A DNA stretch of 40,511 nt, from NCBI GenBank assembly GCA_017449135.1, contig JAFSKE010000013.1, positions 1 to 40,511 of the forward strand, read 5' to 3'. Positions 27,901 through 34,959 of the stretch are shown here, in pieces. The position numbers were made by a program, and so were the translations under genes. The DNA is from Synergistaceae bacterium (GTDB lineage: Bacteria > Synergistota > Synergistia > Synergistales > Aminobacteriaceae). The notes below the pieces were generated by a model, which saw only the letters and a program-made list of their open reading frames with translations, was not told the origin of the DNA and ran no database searches. How positions within the stretch are numbered: position 1 is the first letter of the stretch; each line of letters begins with the position of its first letter.

Positions 27901-28561
27901 ATTTTTCAACTTCTTCTTTGTCCGTTAAACCGTCTCTGTCGGTATCAGTAAGAATCATATTTGTTCCGAAATTTGATTCCTGAATGTTTGTCAATTCGTC
28001 TTTATCAGGGTCTTCATCACCGTCAGGAATACCGTTTCCGTCAGAATCAATTTCCAAAGGATTATAATTCAACCAGTTAAGTTCATCGTAATCCGTCAGA
28101 CCGTCCGTATCCGTGTCAGGTTCTACAGGATCAGTTCCAAACGTAAATTCTAATTCATCAGGCAGTCCGTCATTATCGCTGTCAGTTGTGTCAACAGTGT
28201 TATACCATTTTGCATGAAGCGTAGTATCTTTTTGAATCGGAGTATTGAAATTAAATTTGAATGAAAAATCATTCTCTCCTGCAAGATACCAGCCAACGAA
28301 AAGATTATTTTCTTTTGTTGGAATGTCAGGAATTTCTGCCTTATCACCGCTTTGAACTTCCTGAGAAGCTATTTCAGTTCCTCCGTTACTATCAAAAATA
28401 ACAAGGAAACTTGATTTTGTCTGATCGGTAGGGTCAGAATTATTTGCATCAGGATTATCCGTTAAACTTGACACTCCACCGCCACAACCTGCTACGACAA
28501 ATGAAAGCACAAAAAGTACAAACATTATCGTCAAAAAACTGAAGAAATTTTTGTTATTCAC
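24935..28561 (-). CDS. Large lipoprotein with InlB-type repeat, thrombospondin type 3 repeats and VWA domain
   Basis: A 1208-residue surface or periplasmic lipoprotein. A signal peptide ends in a lipobox, VVAGC (Cys26). Residues about 52-120 form an InlB/Listeria-Bacteroides-type repeat (FDSNGG ... FVGWYL ... LHAKWY). Residues about 126-245 hold calcium-binding thrombospondin type 3 repeats of the DxDxDG type (DSDNDGLPD, DTDTDGLTD, DSDGNGIPD, DTDRDGLTD, DTDGDGVGD). A VWA domain follows (about 407-590) with an intact MIDAS: DGSGS at 415-419, SGGTDGTTG and LTDGEDS. More type 3 repeats lie at 595-695. The C-terminal third is helical with some hydrophobic stretches, not recognised. It starts with GTG preceded by AGGAG. 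Probably a metal-dependent adhesion or cell-surface interaction protein; no ligand can be named. Confidence 0.85.
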   Translation of the reverse strand: MNNKNFFSFLTIMFVLFVLSFVVAGCGGGVSSLTDNPDANNSDPTDQTKSSFLVIFDSNGGTEIASQEVQSGDKAEIPDIPTKENNLFVGWYLAGENDFSFKFNFNTPIQKDTTLHAKWYNTVDTTDSDNDGLPDELEFTFGTDPVEPDTDTDGLTDYDELNWLNYNPLEIDSDGNGIPDGDEDPDKDELTNIQESNFGTNMILTDTDRDGLTDKEEVEKYKTDPLKFDTDGDGVGDGTEVIINSNPLVKETKFTTTLSTDYTKNNPQAVDISVEMTSSAENAGSLSVEAVNLIGHPMISYVMPGYINYAAYEIDTASSKDIESAKITFTLGSDYKETDDFKARIYYVNEEENVFEKLENQTVNGNKISASLTHFSTYILLNSVAFDAIWSNDIRPIYANASNDNNFLDVVFVIDGSGSMGGYYGNDPNRLALKLPQEFIDKLRDGKDRAAAVKFTSSATIVSDLTTDKAGIKAKINSIYYSGGTDGTTGIKAALDILDSSNAASKYIIFLTDGEDSYYTAYNYDVLIQKAKDNNIIIYSIGMGSANESKLKNIAESTNGKYYHATATGSVTTDDILNLDTVYQEIEKETIDYTKDSNKDGISDYYTNLILDGTLTLPDGTTMFTTIPEESKDVADWDGDGLLNGEEIYVSTIAYIEGRTQIIMKSNPLLPDSDWDGYSDYDEVKKMKTSPLKYTMPQSGSKPSTTIRDVVYDTIFPEKYLELSKERNLFTNFVQDLASTFKFDFEKVEIPKRIYMNYFNDYASGDIISKDAEAVARQTVLQYWIDGLKMAGSFLKFVKQTTNFVSDIKGGKYDEEFTKANFSEQDGKELLEKLEKESVRYGKYVEKMKKATKLDIMLIRNSFFGNTKQDELKKSLEKPNEIRKVLKEIYDAGDQFKDLSADVLGARNGFAAADKIFKTLTNVVSCTEQAAVVLDKFKKIELKGSGTWGKKALDFRKAHKTGISVGMTLVLDAVDTAVQLLEISRCYGQIQANFAEYNKNLAVLGYIVQNQDLSDYARNAANDLFRIFQSGTPNWNEFEKQIADARMKQVQASTFKLGVDLIMLGVSSACPVVGLVKGVLDYLKSEFLDGYTDALFAAQVYYGLVAGSSQVLNGLTTFLSSPYFEFEAANLSDVKNYIRTLAQSRIIGLNDVANYIVNGNTFKKIWNLFGGYEDVKEEYRQAIGKVYEFVRSCPVEISDKLPGYDYKF

Positions 28562-28706
28562 AAAAATGACTCTCCTTTCATTAAAAATAAATTAGTCTTT
28601 AATGCTAATTTTAATATGGGATTTTAATATTATTCTACTATTTACAGCTATTTATGTCAAGAAAAAATTATTTATATTTTAGCCTTGAAGTATAGCCTCT
28701 GCGTCG

Positions 28707-28751
28707 TTGTAAAATCCGACCTTCTTTGTATATTTATTTCATAAAGAAGGT
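28707..28751 (+). promoter_or_regulatory. Promoter of the XRE gene with 9-bp inverted repeat operator
   Basis: TTGTAA (28707-28712) and TATATT (28729-28734) are 16 nt apart. A perfect inverted repeat, ACCTTCTTT (28719-28727) and AAAGAAGGT (28743-28751) with a 15-nt spacer, brackets the -10 box. The right arm includes the Shine-Dalgarno of the XRE gene. The layout suggests autoregulation by the XRE protein. Confidence 0.6.
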
Positions 28752-28758
28752 ATATATC

Positions 28759-29115
28759 ATGATTGACATCAAATTAATCAGAGAATTAAGAAAAGAAAAA
28801 GGACTCACTCAAGCTGAATTAGGCGATTTAATAGGAGCGGATGGGAATTTGGTTTCACGTTGGGAACGTGGCCGTTCAGTACCGAGTTATTATTACATGG
28901 TGAAACTGTCAGAAGTATTGGAGAAGCCTTTAGACGTATTGGTCAAAGATGAAAAATATCAGAACATCAAGGAAAGATTTGTAACAGAAAATAAAGGAAC
29001 TCTCATCTTTGAACTTGGTTCACAAAGACTGGAAGTTCCTGCTACTTCTGAATTTTCACAACAGTTTTGGGAACGTGTTGACAAAATGATTGAAAAGAAT
29101 GCCTCAAATAATTAA
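28759..29115 (+). CDS. XRE-family helix-turn-helix regulator
   Basis: A 118-residue cytoplasmic DNA-binding protein. The N-terminal 60 residues form a Cro/CI-type helix-turn-helix domain: IRELRKEKGLTQAELGDLIG, then NLVSRWERGRSVPSYYYMVKLSEVL. The rest is a short alpha/beta tail of unknown fold, possibly for dimerisation. ATG 28759 is chosen because AAGAAGG lies 8 nt upstream; a longer start at 28726 would fall inside the promoter. It is divergent from the VWA lipoprotein gene, with 197 nt between, and may control that gene, itself, or both. Confidence 0.85.
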   Translation: MIDIKLIRELRKEKGLTQAELGDLIGADGNLVSRWERGRSVPSYYYMVKLSEVLEKPLDVLVKDEKYQNIKERFVTENKGTLIFELGSQRLEVPATSEFSQQFWERVDKMIEKNASNN

Positions 29116-29122
29116 AGCAGTA

Positions 29123-30157
29123 TCATAACTCCCAAGACGGGAAATATAATCGTAAATGCGTTACATCGTTCAATGCGTCATCAACTCGTCCCGAAACATC
29201 GGGCAGTTTTTCCCAATTTCCTCCGTTCCGCCTGCAAATTATTAACGGTCTCCTCGAATAATCGTTTAATAAATCGGGCAGTCTGTCATTTAATTGGCTT
29301 CCAGGCAAAAACGAATTTTTGAATAAAGGTTCATGGCCTTCAAGATCGTTTTGTTCGGGCAAAGGCGAAATTATTAACCATTGTGTCAGACTCCATGCGT
29401 TAATCATTTCGGGCGATGTCAAAGCATGTTTCAAAGGCATAATCTGAATCCCTCCGACTTCATCACGTTTTGATGTTGAAATATCTATAACTCCAGAATG
29501 TGATGCTCGAATCCTGCCGATATTTTGATAAACTGTTCCCCCGAATCTTCCGACACCTGAAACTCTGTGAATTACCCTTGCAATAACTTCACAGCCTTCA
29601 TTATTCCAAAGAATTACACGGCCTCCGGGTCTGTTTTCAATTTCAACCATAAAATTTTTAGGTTTTTTAGGCAATTCAGTTCTGATTATTAAAATGTCGT
29701 TTTCTTTCGGAAAATCTGTTAAATTATTTTCAATTCCTTCGTGTTCAACCGTAACTTTTGAGCCCGTCAAAGGTGCAAAGCCTCCGAAAATTCCAGAACC
29801 CGCCGGAACTTCAATCGAAAAAAATGCTCCCTGAGCTGCTGCCGGTGCAACTGTAACTGAAGGCACAAGACTTATAATTCTCCCTCTGTCTTTTTCAACA
29901 TTAATCAAAATGTGAATCGCATTTACTGCCGAAGCACAAACAGTTGAAGGTTCGCTCCATTTACTTGCAGTGTAAGCAGGCCAATTTGTTTTTGAAGGTG
30001 TCATTAAAACTTTTCCGAGATTTATAATTTCTCCTTCAGGCATTCTGGCTGTAACTTCAGAACCGATTTTGCAGGGGATTCGGAGTTCGATATTATTTTC
30101 ACAATAAGCCTCAGTTGCAAAAAATAAAATTATTACCGCTAACAAAATTTTTTTCAT
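29123..30157 (-). CDS. Exported protein of unknown function
   Basis: A 344-residue protein with a signal peptide (MKKILLAVIILFFATEAYC). The mature part is beta-rich by composition, with segments such as GSEVTARMPEGEIINLGKV, SVTVAPAAAQGAFFSIEVPAG, RPGGRVILWNNEGCEVIARV and VGGIQIMPLKHALTS. I recognise no family or catalytic motif. The ATG overlaps the stop of the upstream CPBP protease gene (ATGA), so the two are translationally coupled; the upstream TTG-type extension to 30184 reads back into that gene and lacks a Shine-Dalgarno. There is no Synerg-CTERM tail. Coupling to a putative sorting protease suggests a periplasmic partner, but this is only context. It converges on the XRE gene with 7 nt between. 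Confidence 0.78.
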   Translation of the reverse strand: MKKILLAVIILFFATEAYCENNIELRIPCKIGSEVTARMPEGEIINLGKVLMTPSKTNWPAYTASKWSEPSTVCASAVNAIHILINVEKDRGRIISLVPSVTVAPAAAQGAFFSIEVPAGSGIFGGFAPLTGSKVTVEHEGIENNLTDFPKENDILIIRTELPKKPKNFMVEIENRPGGRVILWNNEGCEVIARVIHRVSGVGRFGGTVYQNIGRIRASHSGVIDISTSKRDEVGGIQIMPLKHALTSPEMINAWSLTQWLIISPLPEQNDLEGHEPLFKNSFLPGSQLNDRLPDLLNDYSRRPLIICRRNGGNWEKLPDVSGRVDDALNDVTHLRLYFPSWEL

Positions 30158-30702
30158 GGTACCGGTGCCAGCCAAACTGCCCAAACATTACACAAGGCAT
30201 GATAAATTATTGACGGCATCACTGAACCTCCTCTGTGTCTTAAAATTCCCATTACTAAACCTGGAAAAAATGTTGCAAACCTTAACCAGCCCGAAATCAC
30301 GATTAAATGGCTCAACGCAAAAATTAAACTCGTCAAAAATATTCCAACATAAACTCCGAATTTTTTTACGGACAAAGTCTGAATGAATCCCCGAAAAAAT
30401 GTTTCCTCGATAAATGCTGCTGCAATTCCTCCGCCTAAATAATCAAGTGCCTGAAAAAAATCAGGGTGTTTTAATCCTCTCCCGCCCCATTCGTAAGGCC
30501 AGTAAAATGTTATTACGCTCAAAGGAATTAACGTTAATGCAAGTGCAATTATTACATCACGTTTTGATTTTGAAGTCAGAAACCATTTAAGCCCGTAAAT
30601 TTTTTCGTCTTCGTGTCGGAATTTGCACCATTCATACGGAAAATAAAGCATGAAAGCTGCAACGATTAATCCGATTATTTCCCTATAAAACCTTGAGAGC
30701 AT
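30154..30702 (-). CDS. CPBP-family glutamic intramembrane protease; candidate Synerg-CTERM sorting protease (MrtS-like)
   Basis: A 182-residue membrane protein with about five hydrophobic helices. All three motifs of the Rce1/CPBP protease family are present: EETFFR (Glu99, Glu100, Arg104), FALSH (His132) and HALCN (His168, Asn172). Published bioinformatic work proposed that a CPBP branch named MrtS processes Synerg-CTERM tails; two such tails are encoded in this window, one only 2.6 kb away. Assignment to MrtS rather than another CPBP member is inference. ATG 30702 is used; a GTG one codon earlier is possible. Its start overlaps the upstream small membrane-protein gene and its stop overlaps the downstream exported-protein gene. 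Confidence 0.82.
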   Translation of the reverse strand: MLSRFYREIIGLIVAAFMLYFPYEWCKFRHEDEKIYGLKWFLTSKSKRDVIIALALTLIPLSVITFYWPYEWGGRGLKHPDFFQALDYLGGGIAAAFIEETFFRGFIQTLSVKKFGVYVGIFLTSLIFALSHLIVISGWLRFATFFPGLVMGILRHRGGSVMPSIIYHALCNVWAVWLAPVP

Positions 30703-30973
30703 CACTCACAAATTGGAATGTATTATTAATGTATGTCGCAATATGAAAACGATTTACATAAAGCAAAGCTGAAACTTTCCATAATAAAATTATTACGGGT
30801 ACGGCAACTATAACGGCTCCGATTTTGTATAGAATTTTCGATGGGATTTTTCCCCACTTCTCCGAAAGCTCACCGACAAGCCAGCCCATTACCATAAAGG
30901 CAAATCCAGAAATCCAAATTGCAAGTCCTAAAACAACCTGAGTATTTACAATCCGCAAAAAAATCCACTCCAT
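30683..30973 (-). CDS. Small membrane protein upstream of the CPBP protease
   Basis: A protein of about 96 residues with two clear transmembrane segments (VVLGLAIWISGFAFMVMGWL and IGAVIVAVPVIILLWKV) and a short C-terminal soluble part. It overlaps the protease gene by about 20 nt, so the two form an operon. No family recognised. The start is unclear: ATG 30973 lacks a Shine-Dalgarno; a TTG at 30958 has GGAG at a good distance; the longest frame reaches 31042, overlapping the end of tnpB. Insertion of the tnpB element may have displaced the original promoter and leader. Confidence 0.65.
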   Translation of the reverse strand: MEWIFLRIVNTQVVLGLAIWISGFAFMVMGWLVGELSEKWGKIPSKILYKIGAVIVAVPVIILLWKVSALLYVNRFHIATYINNTFQFVSDALKVL

Positions 30974-31019
30974 TAAAAATAAAATATTAAATTCAAAGAT
31001 TATGATTATTATTATAGCG

Positions 31020-32324
31020 TTAATGTGGTGAACTACCGCCATTATAATAGCAGCTTCCTAATTCTACGAGGTCAGCGTTGCAACATTTTTGTTTATGTTT
31101 CCGTCTTACGTCCTCTCCAAAGGCGTTTGTGTAAAAAATTTCCTGCGTCCCACAGGTATTTTTATTTAATTTTGACAATAGAATCATATTTCGTGCTGCG
31201 TGAATGTCTCTATCTTCTTTGTAACCACACGAACATTCAAAAATTCTGTCCGAAAGCGTGATTTCTTTATTTATTTTTCCGCATTTTGGACAGGTTTTTG
31301 TTGTTTCAACACTTTTAGGCAAAACTACAACTCTTTCATTTTTCATTAATTTTGCTTTTATAGCTCCTAATATCGAGTGTTGAACTGTCTTTCCGAAAAG
31401 TCCTTTATGCCAGCCGCTTAAATTTTCGTCCTGCATGTAAACCTTTTCATGTCCGAGTAATTCATTAACGATTTTGTTTGCTTTATCTTTTTTTCTGTTG
31501 TCAAGTTTTTGATATTCTCTCCTCAATAATTTTCGCAGTTTATATCTGTTGCTGGAACCCTTTTTACGTTTCATTATCCGGCGTTGAATTTTTTTAAGGC
31601 GTTTCGTTTCTCCAACAAATATTTTATATTTTTTGCCTTCCGAAGTTGTTATTGAGGTTTTTATTCCCATGTCTATTCCGATTTCAGGTTTATATTTTTT
31701 CGTTTCACCTCCCTTATTTTCAAATGTTGTAACAGCAACGTAATAGCCGTCAGGAAGATTTAATAATTTTGCGTTTGCAAATTCAAGTCCCGGCAAGTCA
31801 AAAAACTGCTCTGTACCTTCAATTTTTATCGGTCTTTTCATTCCCTGAAATTTCATGTGTTTTTTATCGCAAAATTTATAAGTTACTCCATATTGTTGAA
31901 GATTTATTGATTCGTAATTTGATTTATATTTTAACGTGCCGATTTTTCGACCGTGTTTTTTCATTGCTGAAAGAGATTTTATGTTGTGTTTGACACCTTG
32001 AATTACTGATTGTTTCATTTGTGAACTTAAATTTTTAATTTCACGGATTACAGGTTGTTTATCTTTATCTAATCCCTGAACAGTTTTAATTTTGTAATCA
32101 TATTCATTAATGTCATTAGAACTTGAGAATGTTAAAATATCATTATAAAGCCATTTCGCCTCAACAAAAATCATTTTCAGTTGTGTCTTTTCAAATTCGT
32201 TGAGATGCGAAAAATCTATTTTTACTCGAAAGACTCTGCAAATTTGACTCTGCCTTCTCAGACGAGTCTCTTTAACTTTTTCACGAATCCTGTTATTTTT
32301 TTCAAGTCTTTCTTCTTCCGTCAT
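31020..32324 (-). CDS. tnpB: TnpB, IS605 OrfB-type RNA-guided endonuclease
   Basis: A 434-residue transposon-encoded nuclease of the TnpB family. The split RuvC domain is complete: GIDMGIKTS (Asp218), QDENLSGW (Glu300) and EDRDIHAARNM (Asp373). A four-Cys zinc finger, CPKC ... CSC (345, 348, 364, 366), lies between the last two. The N-terminal part (FRVKIDFSHLNEFEKTQL) is the usual wedge start. No tnpA gene lies on either side, so this is a solo (IS1341-like) copy. Family members use an RNA derived from the 3' end of the gene and transposon edge to cut target DNA; here that RNA would cover roughly the last 150 nt and run into the adjacent operon. All catalytic residues are intact. Confidence 0.93.
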   Translation of the reverse strand: MTEEERLEKNNRIREKVKETRLRRQSQICRVFRVKIDFSHLNEFEKTQLKMIFVEAKWLYNDILTFSSSNDINEYDYKIKTVQGLDKDKQPVIREIKNLSSQMKQSVIQGVKHNIKSLSAMKKHGRKIGTLKYKSNYESINLQQYGVTYKFCDKKHMKFQGMKRPIKIEGTEQFFDLPGLEFANAKLLNLPDGYYVAVTTFENKGGETKKYKPEIGIDMGIKTSITTSEGKKYKIFVGETKRLKKIQRRIMKRKKGSSNRYKLRKLLRREYQKLDNRKKDKANKIVNELLGHEKVYMQDENLSGWHKGLFGKTVQHSILGAIKAKLMKNERVVVLPKSVETTKTCPKCGKINKEITLSDRIFECSCGYKEDRDIHAARNMILLSKLNKNTCGTQEIFYTNAFGEDVRRKHKQKCCNADLVELGSCYYNGGSSPH

Positions 32325-32369
32325 TTTTTTTCTCCTTATGTGTTATTATACATAAAAACGTAATTCATA

Positions 32370-32384
32370 TTCCACTTTATGGAA
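32370..32384. other. Small hairpin, possible left-end structure of the tnpB element
   Basis: A perfect inverted repeat TTCCA/TGGAA with a 5-nt loop lies about 45 nt upstream of the tnpB start, as expected for subterminal hairpins of IS200/IS605 ends. The element boundary itself could not be fixed. Confidence 0.35.
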
Positions 32385-32430
32385 CTTGTGAAGCAAGATA
32401 AAATTTTATTATTCAGGAGGAAGTTTTTTT

Positions 32431-33258
32431 ATGACAAAAAAATTTTTCACAGGTTTAGTTATTGTTTTAGTGTTTGCGAATTTTGCCTTTTGTGCAGAAG
32501 CCGAAAATAACACAAAAAAAGTCGTTGCAAGAGTCGCCAGTCAGGATATTACCGAAGCCGAAGTTCTCGAATTTATCAAACCCTTTGGACAGCAGGCTAT
32601 GATGCTTTACGGTTCAGAACAGGGCAGAAAAATGATTATTGATGATGTCATTTCAATGAGACTTTACGCAAATTACGCCGTTGAAAATGGACTCGATAAG
32701 ACACCTGAATTTATTGAAACTCTCGAAAGTGCAAAACGTGCAATGTTGGCTCAGGCAGCTATGAAGGAAGTAATCAAAGATTTAACGATCAGTGATGACG
32801 AAGCAAAAAAATTCTATGACGAAAACCCGAAATTTTTTGTACAGCCCGAAAAAGTTCATGCCCGCCATATCCTTGTCAGCGATGACGTTACGCTTAAAAA
32901 AGTTCAAGAGGAATTGAAAACCGGAAAATCTTTTGATGTCGTTGCAAAAACATACTCAATAGATCCGGGAAGTGCTGCTAACGGTGGAGACTTGGGAGAA
33001 TTTCCGAAGGGCGTAATGGTAAAAGAATTTGAAAATGCCGCATTCAGTCTCAAAAATCCCGGCGATGTTTCAGAACCAGTAAAATCACAATTCGGCTGGC
33101 ACATTATCAAACTTGAGGAACATATCGCAGAATCCGTAGCACCTTTTGAAGATGTAAAGACTCACATAATGCAGGAATTAAGAGAACAGAAAACACAGGA
33201 ATTTTTACAGACAAAATCCAAAGAACTTGAAGGAAAATATAAAGTCGAAAGATTTTAG
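32431..33258 (+). CDS. Exported parvulin-type peptidyl-prolyl cis-trans isomerase (PrsA/SurA-like)
   Basis: A 275-residue periplasmic folding factor. A signal peptide (MTKKFFTGLVIVLVFANFAFC) is followed by an N-terminal helical chaperone region. One parvulin domain lies at about 145-240, with VHARHILVSD, FDVVAKTYSIDPGSAANGGDLGEFPKG and FGWHIIKLEEH, containing the conserved His residues of the active site. A short helical tail ends the protein. AGGAGG lies 10 nt upstream of the ATG. It probably helps fold exported proteins such as the secreted peptidase encoded next to it. A palindromic repeat separates the two genes. Confidence 0.93.
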   Translation: MTKKFFTGLVIVLVFANFAFCAEAENNTKKVVARVASQDITEAEVLEFIKPFGQQAMMLYGSEQGRKMIIDDVISMRLYANYAVENGLDKTPEFIETLESAKRAMLAQAAMKEVIKDLTISDDEAKKFYDENPKFFVQPEKVHARHILVSDDVTLKKVQEELKTGKSFDVVAKTYSIDPGSAANGGDLGEFPKGVMVKEFENAAFSLKNPGDVSEPVKSQFGWHIIKLEEHIAESVAPFEDVKTHIMQELREQKTQEFLQTKSKELEGKYKVERF

Positions 33259-33284
33259 TTTGATTGATTTAATCTCATGATAAC

Positions 33285-33330
33285 AGCCTCTCCGCTTGCG
33301 GGGAGGTGTTTAACTTCTCAGCCGGAGGGG
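33285..33330. repeat. Palindromic intergenic repeat, copy B (partial)
   Basis: Begins GCCTCTCCGC/GCGGGGAGG as in copy A, then a degenerate arm, and ends CCGGAGGGG. The last bases are placed 7 nt upstream of ATG 33338 and form the Shine-Dalgarno of the S37 peptidase gene. Confidence 0.75.
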
Positions 33331-33337
33331 AATTTTG

Positions 33338-34918
33338 ATGAAAAAATATTTAACGCTTGCTCTTTTAATTTTAATTCTTTCAATTTTAACGGGGACGGCT
33401 TTTTCGGAATCATTCAGGGACAAACTTTTATCGCTTCCCGATGTTGTATCGGTAGATGAGATTATTCAAATAAAAAGCGGAGACAAAACACCTTTTGCAG
33501 AAAAATATCTCGTAATCTTTGAACAGCCTCTTGATTGGAACGGTGCAACGTCTGAAACTTTTACTCAACGAATCGAAATCGGTTTTAACGGTTATGACAA
33601 TGTAAATGTTATGCAGGTTCACGGTTATGAACTTAATGATGAATATTTTACGACTGACGACAGACACGAACTTGTAGAAAAATTTGACGGAAATTTTATC
33701 AATGTCGAATATCGTTTCTTCAAAAAATCAGCTCCGAAAAATTTATCTCGGGAAAGCACGGCATTATGGGAATATCTTAATGACGAAAACGCCTCAAATG
33801 ATTTTCACAATATAATTCGTGAATTAAAAGAAATTTTATCGGGCAGTTGGATTTTCACGGGAACAAGCAAGGGAGGACAGGCTACAAACGTTTTTGCATA
33901 TTATTTTCCGAATGACGTTAATGCTTATGTTGCTTACGTTGCACCTTTCTGCGACGGAACTAATGACAAACGAATGTATGAAGCACTTTATAACACAATC
34001 GGAAATGAACGTTACGGAGAAACTAAAGCAAAAGAATACCGTGATTTAATGCTTGATTTTCAAGTTGAGGCAATAAAAAACCGTGATTATCTTCAGCCTG
34101 TAGTTTGGAATTTAATTTCTGAAGATGAAAGAATTTTGAAAAATAACTCAGGTTTAACGTCATCAGATGTTTATGAAAATTATTTAACGGATTATGATGT
34201 CGGAGTGTGGCAGTATGATCAGGATTTTGCTTCGATCGAAAAACTTATGAAACTTCCACGAACTGACGATCCCTCAACTGACGTAAAAGAAAACGAGGAA
34301 TTTTTGGAGGGAATTTCAGATCTCTTTCAAAAAGATTTAGAAGACTATAACGTCGATCTTTTATTTCCTTATTTGTATCAGGCTGCAACTGAAAACGGAA
34401 ATTATGGATTGTCGATAAAATATCTTCGTGAAGCTGTTGAAAAGGCCGGGCTGTCTTTGAATCTTACTGACGAAAAAGCAATAAATTTTACATTCAAAGC
34501 TGAATTTACTCAGGAACAGTTAAAGGCTTTCACGTTCAATCCTGAAATGCGTAATAAAATGCTTGAATGGACTAAAACAAACACAAGCAACGTTATCATG
34601 ATTTACGGAGATTCAGACCCTTGGTATTTTGTGAGACTCCCTGAAACTGACAACAAAAATATTCACGTTTTTGTTTCATCAAAAGCAGCACATGGCGTTA
34701 AAATAGATGACATGACTGACAGTGATAAAAACGAAATTATGTCGTTATTAAATTCATGGCTGAAAAAAGATATTAGTTCATCGGGCGGAGGCTGTAATTT
34801 TGGATTTTCAGTTTTGGGTTTATTAGTAATGCTGTTTAACCTCTCTGTCTCTTCGAGACATCTCCCCTTACTAAGGGGAGACAAGAATTTTCACATATAC
34901 AAAGCCTCTCCTCGTTGA
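33338..34918 (+). CDS. Secreted S37-family (PS-10-like) serine peptidase with Synerg-CTERM tail
   Basis: A 526-residue exported peptidase (signal peptide to about residue 23). It resembles the S37/PS-10 tripeptidyl aminopeptidases: FEQPLDWN, VEYRFF, nucleophile motif GTSKGG (Ser177), PNDVNAYVAYVAPF, then IYGDSDPW (Asp427) and SKAAHGVKI (His452), which complete a Ser-Asp-His triad. It ends with SSGGGCNFG (Cys486) and a hydrophobic stretch, a Synerg-CTERM signal. From about residue 501 the coding sequence lies inside intergenic repeat copy C, so the tail (SSRHLPLLRGDKN...) is repeat-derived instead of the usual Arg/Lys cluster. GGAGGGG from repeat copy B is the ribosome binding site. It probably degrades peptides outside the cytoplasm for amino-acid nutrition. 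Confidence 0.88.
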   Translation: MKKYLTLALLILILSILTGTAFSESFRDKLLSLPDVVSVDEIIQIKSGDKTPFAEKYLVIFEQPLDWNGATSETFTQRIEIGFNGYDNVNVMQVHGYELNDEYFTTDDRHELVEKFDGNFINVEYRFFKKSAPKNLSRESTALWEYLNDENASNDFHNIIRELKEILSGSWIFTGTSKGGQATNVFAYYFPNDVNAYVAYVAPFCDGTNDKRMYEALYNTIGNERYGETKAKEYRDLMLDFQVEAIKNRDYLQPVVWNLISEDERILKNNSGLTSSDVYENYLTDYDVGVWQYDQDFASIEKLMKLPRTDDPSTDVKENEEFLEGISDLFQKDLEDYNVDLLFPYLYQAATENGNYGLSIKYLREAVEKAGLSLNLTDEKAINFTFKAEFTQEQLKAFTFNPEMRNKMLEWTKTNTSNVIMIYGDSDPWYFVRLPETDNKNIHVFVSSKAAHGVKIDDMTDSDKNEIMSLLNSWLKKDISSSGGGCNFGFSVLGLLVMLFNLSVSSRHLPLLRGDKNFHIYKASPR

Positions 34919-34952
34919 GGGGAGGGGAACCGCTTTAGCGGTGGAGGGGTGA
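34838..34952. repeat. Palindromic intergenic repeat, copy C
   Basis: Full-length copy with hairpins TGTCTC/GAGACA, CTCCCCTT/AAGGGGAG, CCTCTCCTC/GAGGGGAGG and ACCGCT/AGCGGT, ending GGAGGGGT. Same order as copy A but with paired base changes in the arms. It covers the last 27 codons of the S37 peptidase gene and ends 8 nt before the histidine kinase stop codon. Confidence 0.85.
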
Positions 34953-34959
34953 AACAAAA

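Noticed and set aside
27840-28200. Possible DNA tandem repeat or CRISPR-like array
   Set aside because: The repeated pattern is only the Asp-rich type 3 repeats at protein level; spacing and sequence are irregular and there are no spacers.
31020-32400. Complete IS200/IS605 element
   Set aside because: No tnpA gene or clear pair of ends was found; only tnpB and a small hairpin on each side can be supported.
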